Assembly (NCBI GenBank): GCA_049511115.1
Contig: JBEKYH010000196.1
Coordinates: 1 to 8,689 of the forward strand
Length of the DNA: 8,689 nt
From: JBEKYH01 sp049511115
Lineage (GTDB): Bacteria > Planctomycetota > Phycisphaerae > Tepidisphaerales > Tepidisphaeraceae
Direction: 5' to 3'
Shown one piece after another: positions 7,473-8,689 of this stretch (the first letter of the stretch is position 1; the number at the start of each line of letters is the position of its first letter). Both the position numbers and the translations under genes were made by a program. A model generated the notes under the pieces. That model was not told the origin of the DNA. It saw nothing but the letters and a program-made list of their open reading frames with translations, and searched no databases.

Positions 7473-8689
7473 ATGGTCCGATCAGGGCGGCGTAAGCCAA
7501 CAGTATGTGCCGCTCTGATCGGTTTCGCTACGCTGGCCGGCGGGTTATCGGGCGTGGGGGCGACGTCTCAGGCCCGCGGAGCCGGTCCAGGGGCGGCGAC
7601 GAGGCCGGCGTCCTCAACAATCGGCCCCGGGGCGGCGCCGTTGTCCGTCGCGGACGTACCCCTACCAGATTCACAAGCCGCCCCGGTCAGTGATTCAGAG
7701 GTCATTGACCCGGCCAGCACGCTGGAATTGTCCGGCTTGCAGGACCGCTTTGAGGCCGTGGCGGCAAAGGTGGCCGGTTCGGTGGTGGCCATTTCCGCGG
7801 CCGCGCCGACGCCGTCCGACGCGGACGACGCCCAGACCGCCGATCAGTCGGCGTTTCGCGGCAGTTCGGTCCTGCCCGCCGAGGAGATGAATCCCGACAA
7901 ATTGCGCGAGATGCTCGAGCAGACCACGCGCACGGTCGGGACTGGATTCGTCGTTGATTCGCAGGGATATATTCTCACCAATGAGCATGTCGTCGGCAGC
8001 GCCGCCGAATTGTGGGTGACGACATCGGATCACAAGGTCTGGCCGGCCATGGTCGTAGGGTCCGATCCGCGAACCGACTTGGCCGTTTTAAGAACCCCGG
8101 CGACAAACCTGCAGCCAGTGAAATTCGCCGCCGAGGGAACCGAGCAGCGCGGCGAATGGACCATCGCCTTGGGCAATCCTTATGGCCTGGCGATCGACGG
8201 CGATCTGGCCATGAGCGTCGGCGTGGTCGCCGCGCTGGATCGGTCGCTGCCGCGCCTCGCGGCCAAGGAAGATCGCCTCTATTCGCGGCTGATTCAGACG
8301 ACGGCGGAGATCAACCCCGGCAACAGTGGCGGGCCGCTGTTTGATATCGACGGCCAGGTGATCGGCATCAACACGGCGGTGATCCTCCCGCAAAAACAGA
8401 CCAACGGGATTGGATTCGCCATTCCCGTGACGGGCCGATTGCTCTCAGAGGTGCGCGATCTGGAGGCGGGGAAGGACATCGTCTACGGATATCTGGGCGT
8501 AACCGTCGCTGAGCCGACGGCAAGCGAGCGCGCGGCGGCGGGCGCCGGCGCCGATGAAGGCGTGCGCGTGGACTTGGTGGAGCCGACTTCGCCGGCCATC
8601 GCGGCGGATATTCGCGTGGGAGATTTTCTGGTCAGCTTAAACAGCGTGCGATTGTCGGATAGCGATCAGTTCATTCGCGCGGTGGGGGA
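7473..8689 (+). CDS. HtrA/DegP-type trypsin-like serine protease with PDZ domain (C-terminus missing, runs off right edge)
   Basis: The open frame starts at the ATG at 7473, with GGAG at 7462-7465 seven bases upstream, and continues for 405 codons to the window edge. Residues 1-30 look like a signal peptide or anchor (RSGRRK, then a hydrophobic stretch from 11 to about 28), so the protease acts outside the cytoplasmic membrane. A low-complexity Ala/Pro/Ser linker (30-80) precedes the S1C protease domain. The triad is complete: His172 in TNEHVV, Asp202 in RTDLAVL and Ser285 in GNSGGPLF. GIGFAIPV (312-319) is typical of the family. A PDZ domain begins near YGYLGVTV (338-345) and continues through SPAIAADIRVGDFLVSLN (373-390). 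Family members degrade or refold damaged envelope proteins. Whether one or two PDZ domains are present lies outside the window. The 16-bp gap to recA suggests co-transcription. Confidence 0.93.
   Translation, partial: MVRSGRRKPTVCAALIGFATLAGGLSGVGATSQARGAGPGAATRPASSTIGPGAAPLSVADVPLPDSQAAPVSDSEVIDPASTLELSGLQDRFEAVAAKVAGSVVAISAAAPTPSDADDAQTADQSAFRGSSVLPAEEMNPDKLREMLEQTTRTVGTGFVVDSQGYILTNEHVVGSAAELWVTTSDHKVWPAMVVGSDPRTDLAVLRTPATNLQPVKFAAEGTEQRGEWTIALGNPYGLAIDGDLAMSVGVVAALDRSLPRLAAKEDRLYSRLIQTTAEINPGNSGGPLFDIDGQVIGINTAVILPQKQTNGIGFAIPVTGRLLSEVRDLEAGKDIVYGYLGVTVAEPTASERAAAGAGADEGVRVDLVEPTSPAIAADIRVGDFLVSLNSVRLSDSDQFIRAVG

Overview
The window reads as a GC-rich bacterial chromosome segment, most likely from a planctomycete-type organism (possibly Phycisphaerae-like, from a metagenome). 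That placement is an inference from the high GC content, the long DUF5107-plus-TPR protein, the style of the RecA and HtrA proteins and the loose gene packing. No rRNA or marker phylogeny is available to prove it.

Layout, left to right. Positions 1-2046 (minus strand) hold the first 682 codons of a large DUF5107/TPR protein that runs off the left edge. A 95-bp divergent gap leads into a two-gene toxin-antitoxin cassette on the plus strand (2142-2746): a ribbon-helix-helix-like antitoxin overlapping a RelE/ParE-type toxin. After a 128-bp spacer with a candidate promoter and a perfect 12-bp palindrome comes a secreted GH39-like glycoside hydrolase (2875-4587). An ABC-2 type exporter ATPase (4629-5558) follows 41 bp later, with no permease gene beside it. 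A minus-strand gene (within 5547-6128) converges on it; it encodes an unrecognised cysteine-pair protein and has clearly lower GC than its surroundings. The right part is recA with a GTG start (6152-7456), followed 16 bp later by an HtrA/DegP-type serine protease with signal peptide, catalytic triad and the start of a PDZ domain (7473 to beyond the right edge).

How the parts may work together. The DUF5107 protein and the exported GH39-like enzyme both suggest carbohydrate metabolism, on either side of a toxin-antitoxin cassette that looks like an insertion between them. recA and the protease are spaced like an operon, which would pair DNA repair with envelope protein quality control. The ATPase lacks a visible partner.

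I see no CRISPR array, insertion sequence, tRNA, rRNA or phage gene, and no convincing new multi-gene system. The points most worth a second look are the extended RecA with a basic Lys-Ala-Pro tail instead of an acidic one, the AT-shifted cysteine-pair gene diverging from recA, the palindromes in the two promoter regions, and the DUF5107/GH39 pairing.
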